Shown piece after piece: positions 12,052 to 25,786 of a stretch of DNA of 64,000 nt (position 1 is its first letter; each line of letters begins with the position of its first letter). This DNA is from Nymphaea colorata (lineage: Eukaryota; Streptophyta; Magnoliopsida; Nymphaeales; Nymphaeaceae). The DNA lies in contig NC_045138.2 in assembly GCF_008831285.2 (NCBI RefSeq), forward strand, positions 34,753,934 to 34,817,933, written 5' to 3'. The notes under the pieces were generated by a model that was given only the letters and a program-made list of their open reading frames with translations, did no database searches and had not been told where the DNA came from. The position numbers and the translations under genes are program-made.

Positions 12052-13866
12052 TGCACGTACAGCCGCACCTGCGTACCCGTGATTTTGAATTTTTGTCATT
12101 GTCCTTCACCACAAAGATTTATATAAACCATGACATAGATAAGACTGCATATTGCTCATTCATTCCATGCATATATCCCTGAAGCTTTTATATCTACCAC
12201 TGTCCGCATAAAAGTGTCCCTTCAATCATTTGAGTAGATTATGTTTGTGATCATTTTAAGAGCAACCGGGAAATATTTATCTAAACAAACGAGGTTCCCA
12301 GTCACCATTTTCAAAAAAGCAAGTCATATTTTATAGGCTTTATAGGCAAAAAATAGATGAACAATTGATTTGGGACTAGATGCAAGTAAAGCCCAATAAT
12401 AATAGCAAAACCAGATTTGGGACAAATGACTCAAAACTTGTGTTGATCAGGATTAACCACTGTTTGCAGCCAAGGGTTCATGAAGGAAAAGGGGTATAAA
12501 TATAAGTGATATTTTAGCTAATACCAAATTGACTATTCCAAGGAGGCCACGGAAATGAATCTCACCCAGGGCAGATAAGCAGCTGTAAATGTAAAAAGGC
12601 CCAAGAAACTCATGGGAATAAACGGATTCCTCTTGCTCCATACATACACCTGCCAACCCAAAATATGCAATAAAAAAAAAACTCAGTTTTCAAGAAAAAA
12701 CAGATAGAGTATTATCTAATTATACCCAAAAAAAACGAAACAGACGTCATGAATGTTGGAAAATCAGCACATAGTTGATAGTTTTATAAAATACAAATTC
12801 ATAAAGAATGAGGTTTATGGAAGAAACTGACCATCATGAATGTCAAGGAATTGCTGAGGAAGAAAATTCTTGCAAAAGATTCAGACACGTAAGGTATCAT
12901 GCCACCGACCAGTACAATTCCAGTCAAGACAGAAGCACCAAATAACAGCATATAAAAGAAATCAGCCGTCCGTCCCCTGAATGAATTTTCTTCAAGAAGT
13001 TTGCAATATCGAGCAAGGAAAAACATGTGGAAAAGGAAGTCCAAGTCTGCCAAACCCATAAAAAGAAAATCTAAGATCTCCATGTTCCGAATCAATGTCG
13101 CCTTAAAGCTCGCGTGGAACATGAAACAGAAAAAGGAAAAAGGCAAACACTGTATGGCCATATGGACGATTTCCTTCGCCCGTTACAAATCTTATCCCCT
13201 TAACTGAAAAAGAGTAAGCGACCAAACAAAGATGTCTCGAGAAAATGGAAACCTCCAGAAGAACATGCCCAAGGATTAGAAAAAGGAATGCGGTATCAAG
13301 GGCGAGCTTGACCAGAAAAGCGGGAGAAGGCAAGAGACATAGAACGCATCTAGCGCAACATGCATTTGAAAAATACCAACTGCCAAACATGTACCACACA
13401 AAGGAGAAAGAAAAATCACATCTAAAACCTTCAACCGAGAAATCGACAAACAAACGCACAAGCTGTCGAAACTAACAGAGGAAATTAAAATTACCCATCT
13501 TGCGGAAGTAAAAGAAATTCGTAACAAGGCGCCAAAACTCGTATTGTTTAACGATCCGGCTGGGATTCAGGTACAAATTATACGGGGATATAATCTGAAC
13601 CAAGCAAAAAAGACAAATTCAAAGCATAATAAAGTCAGAAAACAGAAAGCTACACGAGAAAGAAGAAAAGAGAAGCGCGATAAGAAAATCTCCTCACGGA
13701 CAACAGCAATGATCTTCCCAAACCAATACCTCGAAGAAAGGAGGATGACCATAAGCGAGAGAAGTACCTCAAGCGAGCACCCAACAGTGGTGACGATGGC
13801 GGCCGTGAGATAGGAGCGGGTGATAATAGGCATCTGCTTGTACCAATCCTCCACTGCCTGAGCCAT
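9480..13866 (-). CDS. DER2: Derlin, ER-associated degradation membrane protein
   Basis: Six exons on the minus strand: 13768-13866, 13495-13594, 13046 down to 12832, 12649-12566, 9858-9805 and 9659-9480 (stop TGA at 9480-9482). All introns are GT-AG, and the sum is 732 nt, giving 243 residues against about 244 for Arabidopsis Derlin-2. The protein starts [20 protein letters not shown] and keeps the Derlin WR motif ([10 protein letters not shown]54-R55), [20 protein letters not shown] in exon 3 and [15 protein letters not shown] in exon 6. Derlins are catalytically dead rhomboid-fold multi-span proteins of the ER membrane that help retrotranslocate misfolded proteins for Cdc48/proteasome degradation. 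The large intron 4 (9859-12565) holds a tandem duplication and a repeat insertion. A broken duplicate of exons 5-6 lies at 1.0-2.65 kb. Assignment to the Derlin-2 rather than the Derlin-1 group rests on remembered sequence. Confidence 0.95.
10938..11365. repeat. Perfect 214-bp tandem duplication in Derlin intron 4
   Basis: Copies 10938-11151 and 11152-11365 read identically by eye, beginning tgcccttaaccaggacattc and ending ctatgtcacatggg. No difference between copies implies a recent event or an assembly artefact. The right boundary falls inside the terminal motif of the inserted element that follows. Confidence 0.92.
11352..12083. mobile_element. Transposon-like repeat with (TA)n core, Derlin intron 4
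   Basis: The left end ctatgtcacatgggtac (11352-11368) matches, inverted, the right end gtacccgtgat near 12073-12083. The interior has repeated ggtgc/gggtac motifs and a long TA run (about 12013-12049). It shares ends and interior style with the elements at 23.4 and 25.7 kb. I see no transposase, so it is presumably a non-autonomous DNA element. The exact borders are uncertain. Confidence 0.5.
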
Positions 13867-14120
13867 CCTATACACAAATTGAAGAAGCCCGGGAAAAGGC
13901 AAGACCCTACAGAAAACAAACGAAAGGAAAAAAAAAGAAAAACGAGAAATCGAAATCAAGAAGAATTACACACGCAGGGACCGGATGAGAAGGGACGCTG
14001 TCAAGATGTATTTAATCAAGGCAATGAACTTGTGCGATCCAGATTCCAGAGACAGAGATCCTCGTGACTCGAAGCGTAGTTTTTAGGGGACCCTGCCCTC
14101 TTAGACGGCTCGTTGTTGTG

Positions 14121-14146
14121 ATTGGTGCAAGGAGTGGCGACGATGA
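14121..14146 (-). promoter_or_regulatory. Possible ER-stress promoter motifs upstream of Derlin
   Basis: On the minus strand, TCATCG (plus-strand 14141-14146), the core of the plant pUPRE-III site, lies about 275 bases upstream of the Derlin ATG, with a CCAAT box 15 bases further on. ER-stress bZIP factors are known to induce Derlin genes in plants. A six-base match can occur by chance, so this is suggestive only. Confidence 0.22.
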
Positions 14147-14514
14147 TGTCATGTTAACTGACTAAAATACCCTCAAACAGTCTCAAATGACTCGTTGAGC
14201 CACCGCAATATACTTTTCCTAGAAGGAACACCTCGAACTTTCAGCATGACTAAGAGTGCCCTGATGTTTGTTATAAGAGACATTCCTATGTAGTGCCACC
14301 GTTTGCCCTTTTAACTTTCCAAATAATCAATCCTCAAGTTTCTAATTTTCTTTGCACAACAGTGGCGGATGAAGAAGATTCTGGTTAAAGGACATTATTA
14401 TGCAAATTTTTAAGAGTTATTTTATATAAAAATAAAAAGATAATGAGATATCAAATGCGGAAATAAGATTTTTGTTTGTGGGCAATGCAGGCAATTGCCC
14501 CTCTGAGTAATAGA

Positions 14515-14690
14515 CTAAAGGGGCAGTTTGATGGCCTAGAATTCTGATTTTGGAATAAAAAATTCCAGAATCAAAATTCCAACTCAAATTGGAATTGGAA
14601 TGGAACACCCCGTTCCATTCTTCAGTGTTTGACAACTTGGAATTTTGATTCCAGGGTTGAAAATGAGCTGTTTGATTTAAACGGAATTAA
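14515..14690. mobile_element. MITE-like AT-rich palindromic element
   Basis: Starts near aggggcagtttgatggcc and carries complementary arms around ttccagaatcaaaattccaa and ttggaattttgattccaggg (overlapping inverted repeats), followed by a gtttgattt-type end. No coding capacity. The structure fits a short non-autonomous inverted-repeat element, but I could not define the target-site duplication. Confidence 0.4.
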
Positions 14691-15445
14691 AAATCTATAA
14701 TTAGAAGCATGTGACCGTTGAATTCACTCGATAAACTCTCGATCCTTACAACATAAACCAAATCCACTCAGCAATTTGAAGATCCAACAACAGAAAAAAA
14801 ACAGCTAGGATAAATAATTAATTGAAACAACATCACTCTAGGTTGTTACATGTTACAACCTGAAAAAGACCTAAAAAATATATAAGCATGACACAAGTAG
14901 GAAAAAAGACTCATCATGAATGTCTAGTTCTGTGTAGTTGTTATTAGTCTTCGCATCATGTCAGCAACTATCTTCATCGACTGGCACTTCTGTAAATAGG
15001 GTTGTGAAATACATTCCTCAACTGGCATCTTCCACAGCGTTTTGAGCGGAACATCTCTCCACTCCAAGGCACTTGTTCTGCCCGACCATGAAAAGCAAAG
15101 AACAAGACGTTCTTGCATGGGGTGTCAAGTTAAAAAGGCCCTGATTTTTTTTTTTGCTGACTTTCCCATTGAAAGGCCTACCGGTCCGCGCTCACCCTTG
15201 TTATTAGAAAAACATTTAAGCTGAGCTGCTGAGAGCATTTGTCAGCAATTCAGTGCCGACTTTTCATCCAGATTTTGACTAGAGTAAGAACGGCACCAGG
15301 GAAGGTCATTGACTATAACATGTAAGGGGCCATAAACAAACTTCTGGAACAAATTAAATGTACCAATTCAAACGGCCATTCCACTGTCGTGGGGTTATTT
15401 ACCAGGAAAGAGAAAATATTCGAATTTGTTAGCAGATTAATAGGG

Positions 15446-15831
15446 CTGCACAACGAGTCGAGTCAGCTCGGACTCTACTCGAACTCGTTCGTTCAAAAGT
15501 TGACTTGTTTATAAATGAGTCGAGCTCGAGTTCAAATATACACTCGAAATGTTAAACTTGTTGAGTTTAAGAACTTGACTCGGCTCGACTACAAAATAAA
15601 TATTGAATTAAAATTGAGTTAACCAAGTTAAAAGCCTAGATACGTTTAATATAATCAAGTTAATCCAGTTAAAAAAATGCAACATGCTTGACATAAACCA
15701 ATTAAATGAGCCAAGTTCGACCTCGATGTTGTGTGATCGACCTGAGCTTGAGCTTGTTCAATCGAGCTGGGCTCAAGTTCAAGCTCGCGTTTTCTAAGTC
15801 GAGTCGAGCTACAGCTGGCCCAACTCTAACT
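15446..15831. mobile_element. Inverted-repeat element rich in gagtcgagctcgag
   Basis: Left end gggctgcacaacgagtcgag pairs in inverted orientation with the right end gtcgagctacagctggccc. The interior alternates tcgagctcgag, ctcgactcg and caagttcgacc motifs on both strands. Repeats of this style are common in plant genomes as non-autonomous DNA elements. No reading frame of interest. Confidence 0.5.
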
Positions 15832-17558
15832 CAATTTGGTTCGTGTGCAATCCCATGTGTCATTTTTGAATTACTTTTAAGATTTTAATTTCTAATCAGG
15901 CTTCGCTTGAGGATTGCGAGCAGTTGAAAAGTCTTGTTTTATCCTATAACTCTTGTTGGAGCAGCTATTCTCTCTTCAGGTAGTGCCATTGTCTGAAACA
16001 AGTTTATCAAGAATCCTCAATCGTATCTTTGATGAAAGCCGGAAAAGAGTAACACTAAGTTAAAAGGTTGGAGGCACTTCCCAACTAGAAAGCAAAGTTC
16101 TCGCTGATAATATAAGCGATTCATTCCACATAAATTTTCAAATAATTTTTCTTAAAATGACTTTTTAAGCCACTTTCGCTGATTTACAGATGATTCAACT
16201 GAAAAACAAAATCGGCAGCTTGGTTGGTTGAATTTAAAACTGATTTTTACTAAAATTGGTTCTGGTATCTTTCCGTTGCTCGTTCAAAACTTTCTTTGGC
16301 TTATTTTGCTTATGGTATGCTCCAATTGATTCTAAATCTCATTTGACTTGAAACCTTCAAGCTAGCCCAATCTTGCAATGTGTGGCAATTTCTCTCGAGT
16401 CAATGAGCTTGTTTTGTGGCAAAACTAACCGTTTTCTTTTTCGGGAATTTAGTCACACAAACATTGCCCAACCCTACTCGGGAGATGAAAACGTTTGGAT
16501 GCTCTGCTTTTATGAGTCCCAAAAACTAGAGAAACGTTCCCGATTTCACAAGATGAAGCTGACTAGGCGGGCTTCAAGGTCATTGATCCGAATCTGTCTT
16601 GCCGACTAATGATGAAAGTTGAGCTTTTCCTCTGAGACCAAACATAATTTTTTGTACTATAAACTCTAGATGAGATAATGCACAAGAAGGCCGGATACTT
16701 CTAAAAGTGGGTTCGTCAAATGTTCGATTCCCAATTCCACATGATAAATGGAGAGATTCCTTTCTACCGCTGCTATTGATTATATTTCACACAGCTTTTT
16801 ACATTTTTGAGGTTTAAAAAAACCTAAAATGGTTACCTTCTATTATCAGACACGAACTAGGCAAAATCGTGCCTGATTAATGATTATATCTACAAGGTGT
16901 CTCTGGAGTACTAGATTCTTGACGCCCTTACACTTCAACTTCGTCGGTCTACATTTGACGGAAAAAAAAAAGAAAAGAAAAGAAAACCTTCCATGGAGTT
17001 CCTTATGGAAAGCTACAAGAGTGCATGTATTTTGCTTTCGTAAGAGTTTTGACTATTTTTTATCATGCCAAATCCATTTGCCATGGCGTTTAGAAAAGCA
17101 CAAAATCTATCTGTGATGTGACCTCCAGTATATTTAGCCGTTGCAAATCCGATCCGTAAGTCGTAAACAATCCTTTCCGGATAACATGGTTTTTAAAGTT
17201 AGACTATGCACTGCCTAAGCAAAAGCTAATTATCACACGAACACACGACTGTTTAATTTCTTTGCAAGCGTAACCTGAGTACAATCTAAGCAGCACAAGT
17301 GACGAGAATTCCTTAGTCCTGATTCAAGGTGTAATGGACTAAAGCTAATAGCACATTTGGTCATCACTTACCTTTACTGAACGTCGATCTTTATTGCCAA
17401 ATAAAGGTGGAAATACTTACGGGAAGATCTGCACACAAGGAGGAAGGCAGCAAAGTTCGACTATAGTTTACCATCATCACAAACGGAATGTCCCATGAAG
17501 CCCCACTGTACGCCTATGATGATCCAGAAGCCAACAACCTGGAATGCATGGGAGAAGA

Positions 17559-17564
<6 letters not shown>

Positions 17565-17594
<30 letters not shown>
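17565..17594. repeat. (AG)n microsatellite
   Basis: About 15 GA units without interruption, followed by gtgacaac. Simple sequence only. Confidence 0.9.
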
Positions 17595-17596
<2 letters not shown>

Positions 17597-18624
17597 CAAC
17601 TTAGCCTCCAGAAGACATGGACGCCTTAACTGACAATGCAAACCGTTAGAGGTCAAGTCAGAATTAGGTCCTGTACAGTAAAAACGGGCAATCCACAAAT
17701 AAGATCCAACCCGTTTATTTCCAAACCTAATGTTGGGAAACAAGAGAAACCACTGGCACTCCCAGTTGGGCCTGTAACTCAAGAAAGCTTTTTAGCAACA
17801 GGTGTTGTCTCGTTTCGGCACAACATGTACATCTACTAATAACTGACATAGTTCTAAATATATCATTCTAAAAAGGTTGATAGCTGCCAGAAATGCTTGT
17901 TTTCCAAAAGGTACTTTGCCAATGCAAAATAGAAATCAGACAAATTTAGGTCCAATAAACTTACAGTTCAAATTCATCAATTTTCAATACTGGAAAGTAC
18001 ATCCTCTACTAAAAAGCCTGCTCAAACTGACATGGTATTACTTCTTCATGAGCTTGATCTTGGCTCCACTTGTTGCAAAAGCAAGCTAGGCACATTTGGC
18101 TTGTTTACAACTCTTTTGACACCAGGCTTTTTCTGCTGCGTCAGATGAAAAAACATTTGGACCTGCTTTCAGCCTCCATCTAAGAGGAGAATATGCAAAT
18201 CTAATAATTTGCAACTGCACTACAAGGATAATGTGAAAATGGATTATTTCAACATTCTCAGCTTCCATTACAAATAAAACACATACCGCACGCTTGCACT
18301 CATACAAATCAGTAGTTCCAACTCTTCCCACATAAAAAGAAGTGCACAAATGTATAGCTACCACAAAATCAGGTACAAGTTTGCCATCCTACATGTTGAT
18401 GTTTCCCAGAGGCAAATGACTTTTTATTGCCAACAGAATGAAATTAGGTGACTTCCATACTTATGGAAGAATGTAACATTTTCTTTTGAAAGAATCGACC
18501 TACATTACTTGCATGACATATACAAATGGCAGATTCTATTCCACCATCAAAGGAGGGAAGTGTGGGGGGAAAGGGAAGACAGAGATAGAGATACTCTAAT
18601 ACGTATCTAGTTACTCATGCCTTG

Positions 18625-21600
18625 TCATAGGAGCTTGCTTGTACGTCGCTTTGATGAGCCACCAGGAAAAAGTTTCATTATCCAACCCAAAACTCTTTCA
18701 ACCACCTGAGGTCATTAACAATAGAAACAAAAGAGTTACTTGTTTTTTTTTTTTGTGTACGCACAGTCAAAATAAATCACTCCTGTATCTGCGTACAACA
18801 ATTTAAATTATTGGAAGTGCAAGCTCAAGGCAGAAGATAAATATATTCAATTGACTTGAATAAAATTCTTCCCTTCATGTCCTTTGTATCACATGATATC
18901 AATGCCATCATTTTGGGGGATACTAGTTCCAATATCTGTCAGCTATATCTTGAAGATAGTGATACATTGTCAAAAATGAATATGGCAGCCGCATGGCACA
19001 AAAGATTTATGACCATGCGTTCAAATTTTGAAATATAAAAAAATAAAGGAGGAAAAATATCGAAAATGTGGAAGGTAAAGTTTTAAGAAAACAAAAGCAT
19101 CCCATGATAATATTGCTATACATTTAATTATGGAAGTATTACCACTCACCAGTATTTGCCTTCTAAACAACCCAAATGGACCTTCATATCAATAATTTAA
19201 GCAATCACCAGTAGTTATGACTAACGTCCGGATTGTAGTTCTCTATATTCATAAGGTTCCAGCCTTAAAAAAGGAATAAACCAACATGACAGCCATCTGA
19301 TGTAAAGTCTCCGTTTATGGTGACTGGACTATCCAAAGGAGCCAAGCACTGATTACAAAGTGTTCAGCTTTAGCAAAACAAAAATGAGCTTTGCCTTCTA
19401 TTGTTTAGGAGGGTAATGGACAAAAGGATAACTATATGATGCTGATGGATTGGTAAAAGAACCTACTGTAGACAAATTACCAAGTGTTCAAGCTTTGCAG
19501 GTGCCAGTTTTTCAAAACCTTCATGCGGAAATTCAGCACAAGCGTAAGTTGCAATACGGAAAGAGCTGTTGTGACACCAAATTTGATGTTAAGAAATTTA
19601 TCCTCTTGCGGAGTCTTGTTTGTCCATCCTACCGTTCCGCAGAAACATTATAGTACACAAGCATCACTTAACCTTATGCCAAGTTAGAATTTATGTAGCT
19701 TCAAGGAGATGTGATACTAAGACCCCTGAAAAAGTTAATGGTGTGGAGTCAACCTAACTTTTTCCTTTTTGACCAACAATCTAACTCATCTTGCATACAT
19801 TCAATGGAGACACATCAGCACATTTCTCTTAGGATTCTTTGAACTTTTTAGCCTTAAGAGATCGTACCTAGCAGATAGAAACTACAATTATATATATATG
19901 TAGAGAGAGAGAGAGAGAGAGAGAAATTGATGATGCTAAAAACTGTTGCAAAAGGTGCATTGGCAACACGACCAATTGCTTGGTCACAGTTTTCAGCAAC
20001 AAAATATACTTATAGTTTCTTACTGCTCAAACTTAAAAAGACAACCATCTGGCTACAAAGGTAGCCGACTGATTTTAATTTCTATACATATACATATATA
20101 TAGAAATGGAAATCAGGCAGGCTACCACTATGGTCAGATGTTTTTTTTTTTTTTAAATTGTATCACTAAAAACCATTGTTATCGCCACCTGTTTAGGCCC
20201 AAACACCTTCTGAGATGGTTTTTAACGGCACAAAATAAAAAAACAACCATCTTGCCATAAAGGTAGCCAACTTATTTGAATTTTCCATATATACAGAGGA
20301 ATTGGTTCAACTGGCTACCCCTGTTGCCGGATGTTTATTTTTCTAGTTTTTGTGTCATTAAAGGCCATTGCAAAAGGTGCATTGGAGATTACCAGTTGCT
20401 TGGCATGGTTTTTGAAGACGGAACGTACCTTTTGCGATAGTTTTTAACAACACAAAATAAAAAAACAACCATCCGACCATGGAAGTAGTTGTCTGATTCA
20501 CACACGCACACACACACATTTAACATTTTTTTGCATTTCAAGGAGATGGTACACATGTTTATGTAGTAAGTGCTATAACCTAAGGTATGATGCCGAACAA
20601 ATTTCATGTCAAATATAGCAAGATCAAATCAAATGTACTTTCTGTATGCACTTTGTATGCTTCACTAGCAACCACAGAACAAATAAACCCTTTTGAATGC
20701 ATGTCTTTAGGCTACTTCATAATTTGTTTACCTATGTTCTGGTTTGGATTCAACCAAGTAGCTATCTGTCTATAAATATCAGGAGAAGAACAAGAAAAAT
20801 GTATTATCAAAGATTTGAGCTTCACTTCTACATCATGCCAAGCGTTTTACAGTCTACTTTGTAAGAAACTTTATTATCTCGAGCATGCATGCATTATTTA
20901 GCTTTAAGATTGTTGTTTGCATTGACCCTTTCTCTAAACGGGCAAAGAAAAAGGTATTCCTATAAATACTTGGAAATAGGAAAAGAACAAAAAAGGGAAA
21001 GAGATACCTCATCCCCTTCGTCAGCATACGTTGTAACACTTTGTACATTATGAGATTCTGCCAGCCTCATTGTTGGTTGCTCGTGAGCGATATTTTGGGC
21101 AATTAAGAGCTCTAGCCTTTGGGTCTGAGCTTCCAACTTTTGTGATAATTCTTTGTTCAGATCCTTTACAAAAAATAACAGCTCAGTAAGTGTCAGAAGA
21201 TGCATCACACAAATATCCAAAAGGAACCAGCTCCAACATAATATTTCAAGGTTTCAAAATAAAGTTCACCAGCACAGATGGGTTACACTCAAGCTTCAAT
21301 GACCTGATCTCAAGTTGATCTAGTCTAACTGTCTGGTTGATGGATCCCAACCCACTGATAGTCAGCTTTGATTCATGGCAATCAAGACACGAATAGACAA
21401 GAAGCAAGATATGCACAAGCATTAATGTCACCCATGTTTTAAAATGCATTACCATCATGATACCAATTACTGCACTTAGGACGTTACAATCGACCCCCCT
21501 CCCCATCCCCCTCCCCCCCAAAAAAAAAAAAATAATAGTAATAATAATTAGATGTTTCAGTCAAAATTGATGTGCACCCTGCAAACCAATACGAAATGTT

Positions 21601-24024
21601 AGACATCCCAAGTACAATTTTACCATATAGAGCTGCATGGCATGAAAAACTGTAAATTTATTTTTTTCCAACCCATGTATTTGTTGGTTCCTAGAGAAGT
21701 ACATGTCAAGTATAACAACAAGATTCTTCATAAACTTTCAAAGGGATACAGAAAAAAAAAAATGTTTGTATCTAAGCAGCATTCTATCTGCACAACAAAA
21801 ATTTGTTCATTCAAATTATAAACAAGATAGAAGCACAATAGAAATTGGGATACCTTGTTCTTAGTTGAAAAAATTACCAAAAGTCAATTGGACATGATGG
21901 AATGGGCATATAACCAATTAATCGATGTAGATGTTGACTTACTTTTAAATGAGAAGCATGTGAGGATTTAGAAGCCAGTTCTTGTACCAACTCTTCTTTC
22001 TCCAATGCTAGCTGCAAAAACAGAAGTTTTGACTAAAACAACAAAATCCAATTGGCAGAAAGTGTGAGTGAACAGAGACCTTGCAAACTATGCAGCAACA
22101 ATACAAAATGGTCAAAAGAGTGTCTGTGGCACAACCTGACCCAAAAAAAAAAAAAAGGAAGGTACAGAGTTTGAGTTCGAGCTTTCTGAAAACCAGAAAG
22201 CACATACCTCTGCAATAAGGGAATTAATGTTCTCAACCATCTGCAACTGATCTGACGGAATGGATGCAGAAGTAGATACAAGAGGAAATGCAACATCTGG
22301 CATTGAGGAACAGCTAGCAGACATAATATTCTGTTCAAGGGAAAAAGATTCTGCTTCCAGCTTGCCATGATCAATGGCATTAGAAACCACACCTGGAAAA
22401 CAAGTTTCACTACCACCTGCTGCCAACATACCTGGCCAATAATTAGGTGGTGAACCCACAAAGGAGCTAATGCAAACGAAAAAAAAAATGAACACTTGCT
22501 GTTAAACTAACAAAATTACCTAAATCGTCAGTGGATGTTGATGCATCTTTTGTAACATTGCTTGCCTTTCGAGTATCAACTGATTTTCCATTAGAAGAGG
22601 CCTTAAGTAACTTGGACTGTAGCACTTTTTTTTCTGTAATGCCAAGAAGCATTGAAGAATAAGACAGAAGCATACAAAAGGAGAAAAAGTTGTAAATGAA
22701 GTTCAATCCAATGTTACAAGAAACACATATACATCAAATCGGAGCAGGTATATTCCTTGGATAAATAGAACAAAGGAAGTGATCATGAATTTCTGTTTAG
22801 CTACTGAAGGGTATGTTTCCCCATATTCTGTAATTAATTGACAAGTACTATTACTGAAGGATCTGCAAAACTCATTAACCAGTATATATATAAGAGCATC
22901 ATCTATATCTTAGGATGTTAAATAGTATATCATAAAACAAAAACTGATTATTGTGTGTGCAGCCATGCACATACAGATACAACACATAAAAGTCATATAC
23001 AATGTACAATATTTGGAAAATATTGCAAGATTATAATGAGATATTCCTTGATCAAATCAAAGGAAAAATTCTGTGGTAGCTTCAGGGCAGTCACAGAGCT
23101 TGTTAATATTTTGAATATAGCTTTCTGTTGGAGAAATTGGCAAAATAACATAAAACATAAAGTCCAACAAAATATAGAAAATTGAGGAAAATTTAAATAT
23201 CTTGTGACAATGTCATGATAATATTACCATGTTATCATGGAAATTCCTTCCATTGAGTGCTTAATAGCCTTTACCATTTTTCCTTTAAGTTTTTCATAAT
23301 TCTGTAGATTAACTGCACATTTCCAGATAGTAGCGAGGAATATGGACCAGTATATGTGTTGAGAAAGAAAGAGAGAGAGAGAGAGAGATGACGTACCCCT
23401 TATGTCACACGGACTCTTAAAAAAAGGGGCAGCACCTGCGTCGATGCGATGCGGGTGTGGCTCCAACACACATCGCAACCACACCCTCTCCTATTCACTT
23501 TCAAAAATTTTTCTCCTCTTTCTTTTTCTTCTCTCTCTCCCACTTTTTCTTTATTTAGAGTAATAAAACTAAGAAAAATGACAGATTAATTATATATATA
23601 TATATATATATTATAAATACATATATTTATATACACAATATATATATGTACACCCTTGCCGCACCCCTTCACCCAAGTCTTTTGAGATGTGCGGCACCGG
23701 CATCTGCATCCGTCCCTGCATCTATGTGACATTGGGTGCCCCATAAGTGTACCCTCTGAGCTTGCAAACACTATTATTCTTCAAACTTTTAAGTTCCGTT
23801 GACAATCAAAACTTCCAGGTATGATCTACATATACTATCTAGAAGATATTAAGATTGGGAAAGTGTAAGTATGATGTACATGCATGATTTGTAAAACTTT
23901 CATATTCAACAGCTTACAACATAGGTGCGGAATGTGCGTGCGGGTGCCATAGCAGCACATCCCCAAAAATTTAGGTGTGGTGGAGCGCTGCGGCGAGAGT
24001 ATTTATTATTATTATTAATTTATT

Positions 24025-24079
<55 letters not shown>

Positions 24080-25752
24080 AATTAAGAAATAAAGAAATTA
24101 AGAGTATACACTATAGTCTATATACTCTACACTACACACTATATGGGTAAATTATATATGAATGTTATATATTACATATACGTTATAACGTTTTGTGTAT
24201 ATGAATGTAACATATTAAGCATTAACATGCTTACAAAGTACAAACATTAAACAAATAAACGAAAAAAACAAAAACAAGACGAAGCAGAATGTAGACAAAT
24301 AAAAACTATTAAATACTCAGACAAAAATCGTGAAATTTTCATTCTTGGCGAGATCTTCAAAATCAAAATCTCGCAATATTTTCTCTTTTTTTCGTTTTAT
24401 TTGATTTTTTCGTAAATATCGCGATATCCATGACACTACTTTCAAGTTCAAGTATCATTTTCGGGTTTTTATCAGTTTTTCATCAAAGTTTCTTTCGTGG
24501 GAACACCTCAGCAAAACTTAGCACTTTTTTTTAAAAAAAATGAAACAAATTCAAAAAGTTTAAGCAGAAATAAAATAAATGATAAAAATATCTAAATAGA
24601 ATGACAAAAATGACGTATGTGATAATAAAAATTAAACCAAAAAATGAAACAGAGAAAATACATACGGGTGTGCTTCCAGCAACATTGCACAGTGGTGGCT
24701 AACTTGCATCTCATGTTTTAAATGAAAACAAAGCGAAAGCCAGGGCTTAAAAGCCCTAAAGATGTATCAACTTCCCCTTTTACCATTAAAAAGCAATTAC
24801 ATGTCCAATAATGGCATTTTTACCTCTCTTTTTAACATAAATTGACTTTTTTCAAAAACAAAAACACCACTTGGTTTTCCTTTCTTTTTGTGTTAATATC
24901 ACAATATTTTCAAACACATCACAATATTTGTGGCTATTATTCAAAGGTAATTAAGAATATTTACTCATCAGTTCCATTTCTGAATTGCAAGAGGATGGTT
25001 GACAATTGAGAAGGGCGACAATTATGATGGAACTATAGTTAGATACTGCACTAGAGGTTAAAAAATCTTCAAAATTTCAAACCAACTACAATCATAATAC
25101 CGTACCTTCCTGCAAAGCATCAATTGTCGACTGTAAGTTTCTGTGTTCCTTCTCTAAATTAGAAGCCTTTTTCCTGCATATAAACAACATTGTCTCAGTT
25201 TGCCTGTTTCACAAAAATACAATTATCACACTCTAAAGCACAGAGTTCATTGACCAGATTTATACACAATAAACTTAATTAGAAGAAGATATCATCAACG
25301 GACACATCACTCATCCACAGAAGCCAAACTACTATAACAACTCTTAGAAATAGTTCAAGACAACATTTCCAATAAGACAAAAAGTAGGAAAATAATGGTT
25401 ATAGTGGCTCACCTTAATTCTTCAATCGTGTGCAAACAACTCTCCTTTACCAAAAGACTCAAGAGGGCAAATCCTTGCTTAAGTAAAGGAAGAAGAGAAA
25501 GCAAGTAAACATCCGTTTAGGCTCCTTCAAAGCCACACATATATAGATGAATGGAAGAGAATAGAAGCAAATGATCTGTTCAACTAGTTATAGAGTGAAA
25601 AATTGATACTTTATGAAGACAGAGTGTCTGGGACATGGCTTTGATGACACTCCATCTCATACAGCTATTGAATTATGTGTAGACTATGTTACATAGGTAC
25701 AGGTATGAGTACAGACCATTTTCAAAAAACTTGGGTGTGGGGGTATGGTCGT

Positions 25753-25786
<34 letters not shown>

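Larger units (their letters stand above)
14150..18624. other. Intergenic region between Derlin and the BLISTER gene
   Basis: The left end is the Derlin promoter side and the right end the BLISTER 3' flank. In between are a MITE-like stretch near 14515-14690 (ggaattttgattcc/ggaatcaaaattcc arms), an inverted-repeat element at 15446-15831 and an AG microsatellite at 17565-17594. Other open frames are short and match nothing I know. Confidence 0.5.

Noticed and set aside
13544-13813. Plus-strand frame rich in Lys/Arg
   Set aside because: Antisense shadow of Derlin exons 1-2 and intron 1.
17477-17560. Open minus-strand stretch VVGFWIIIGVQWGFMG following CAG, considered as the last BLISTER exon
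   Set aside because: It fits the phase but not the family. The true last exon, with VERVLGWIMKLFPGG and the SKLL tail, is at 18625-18705.
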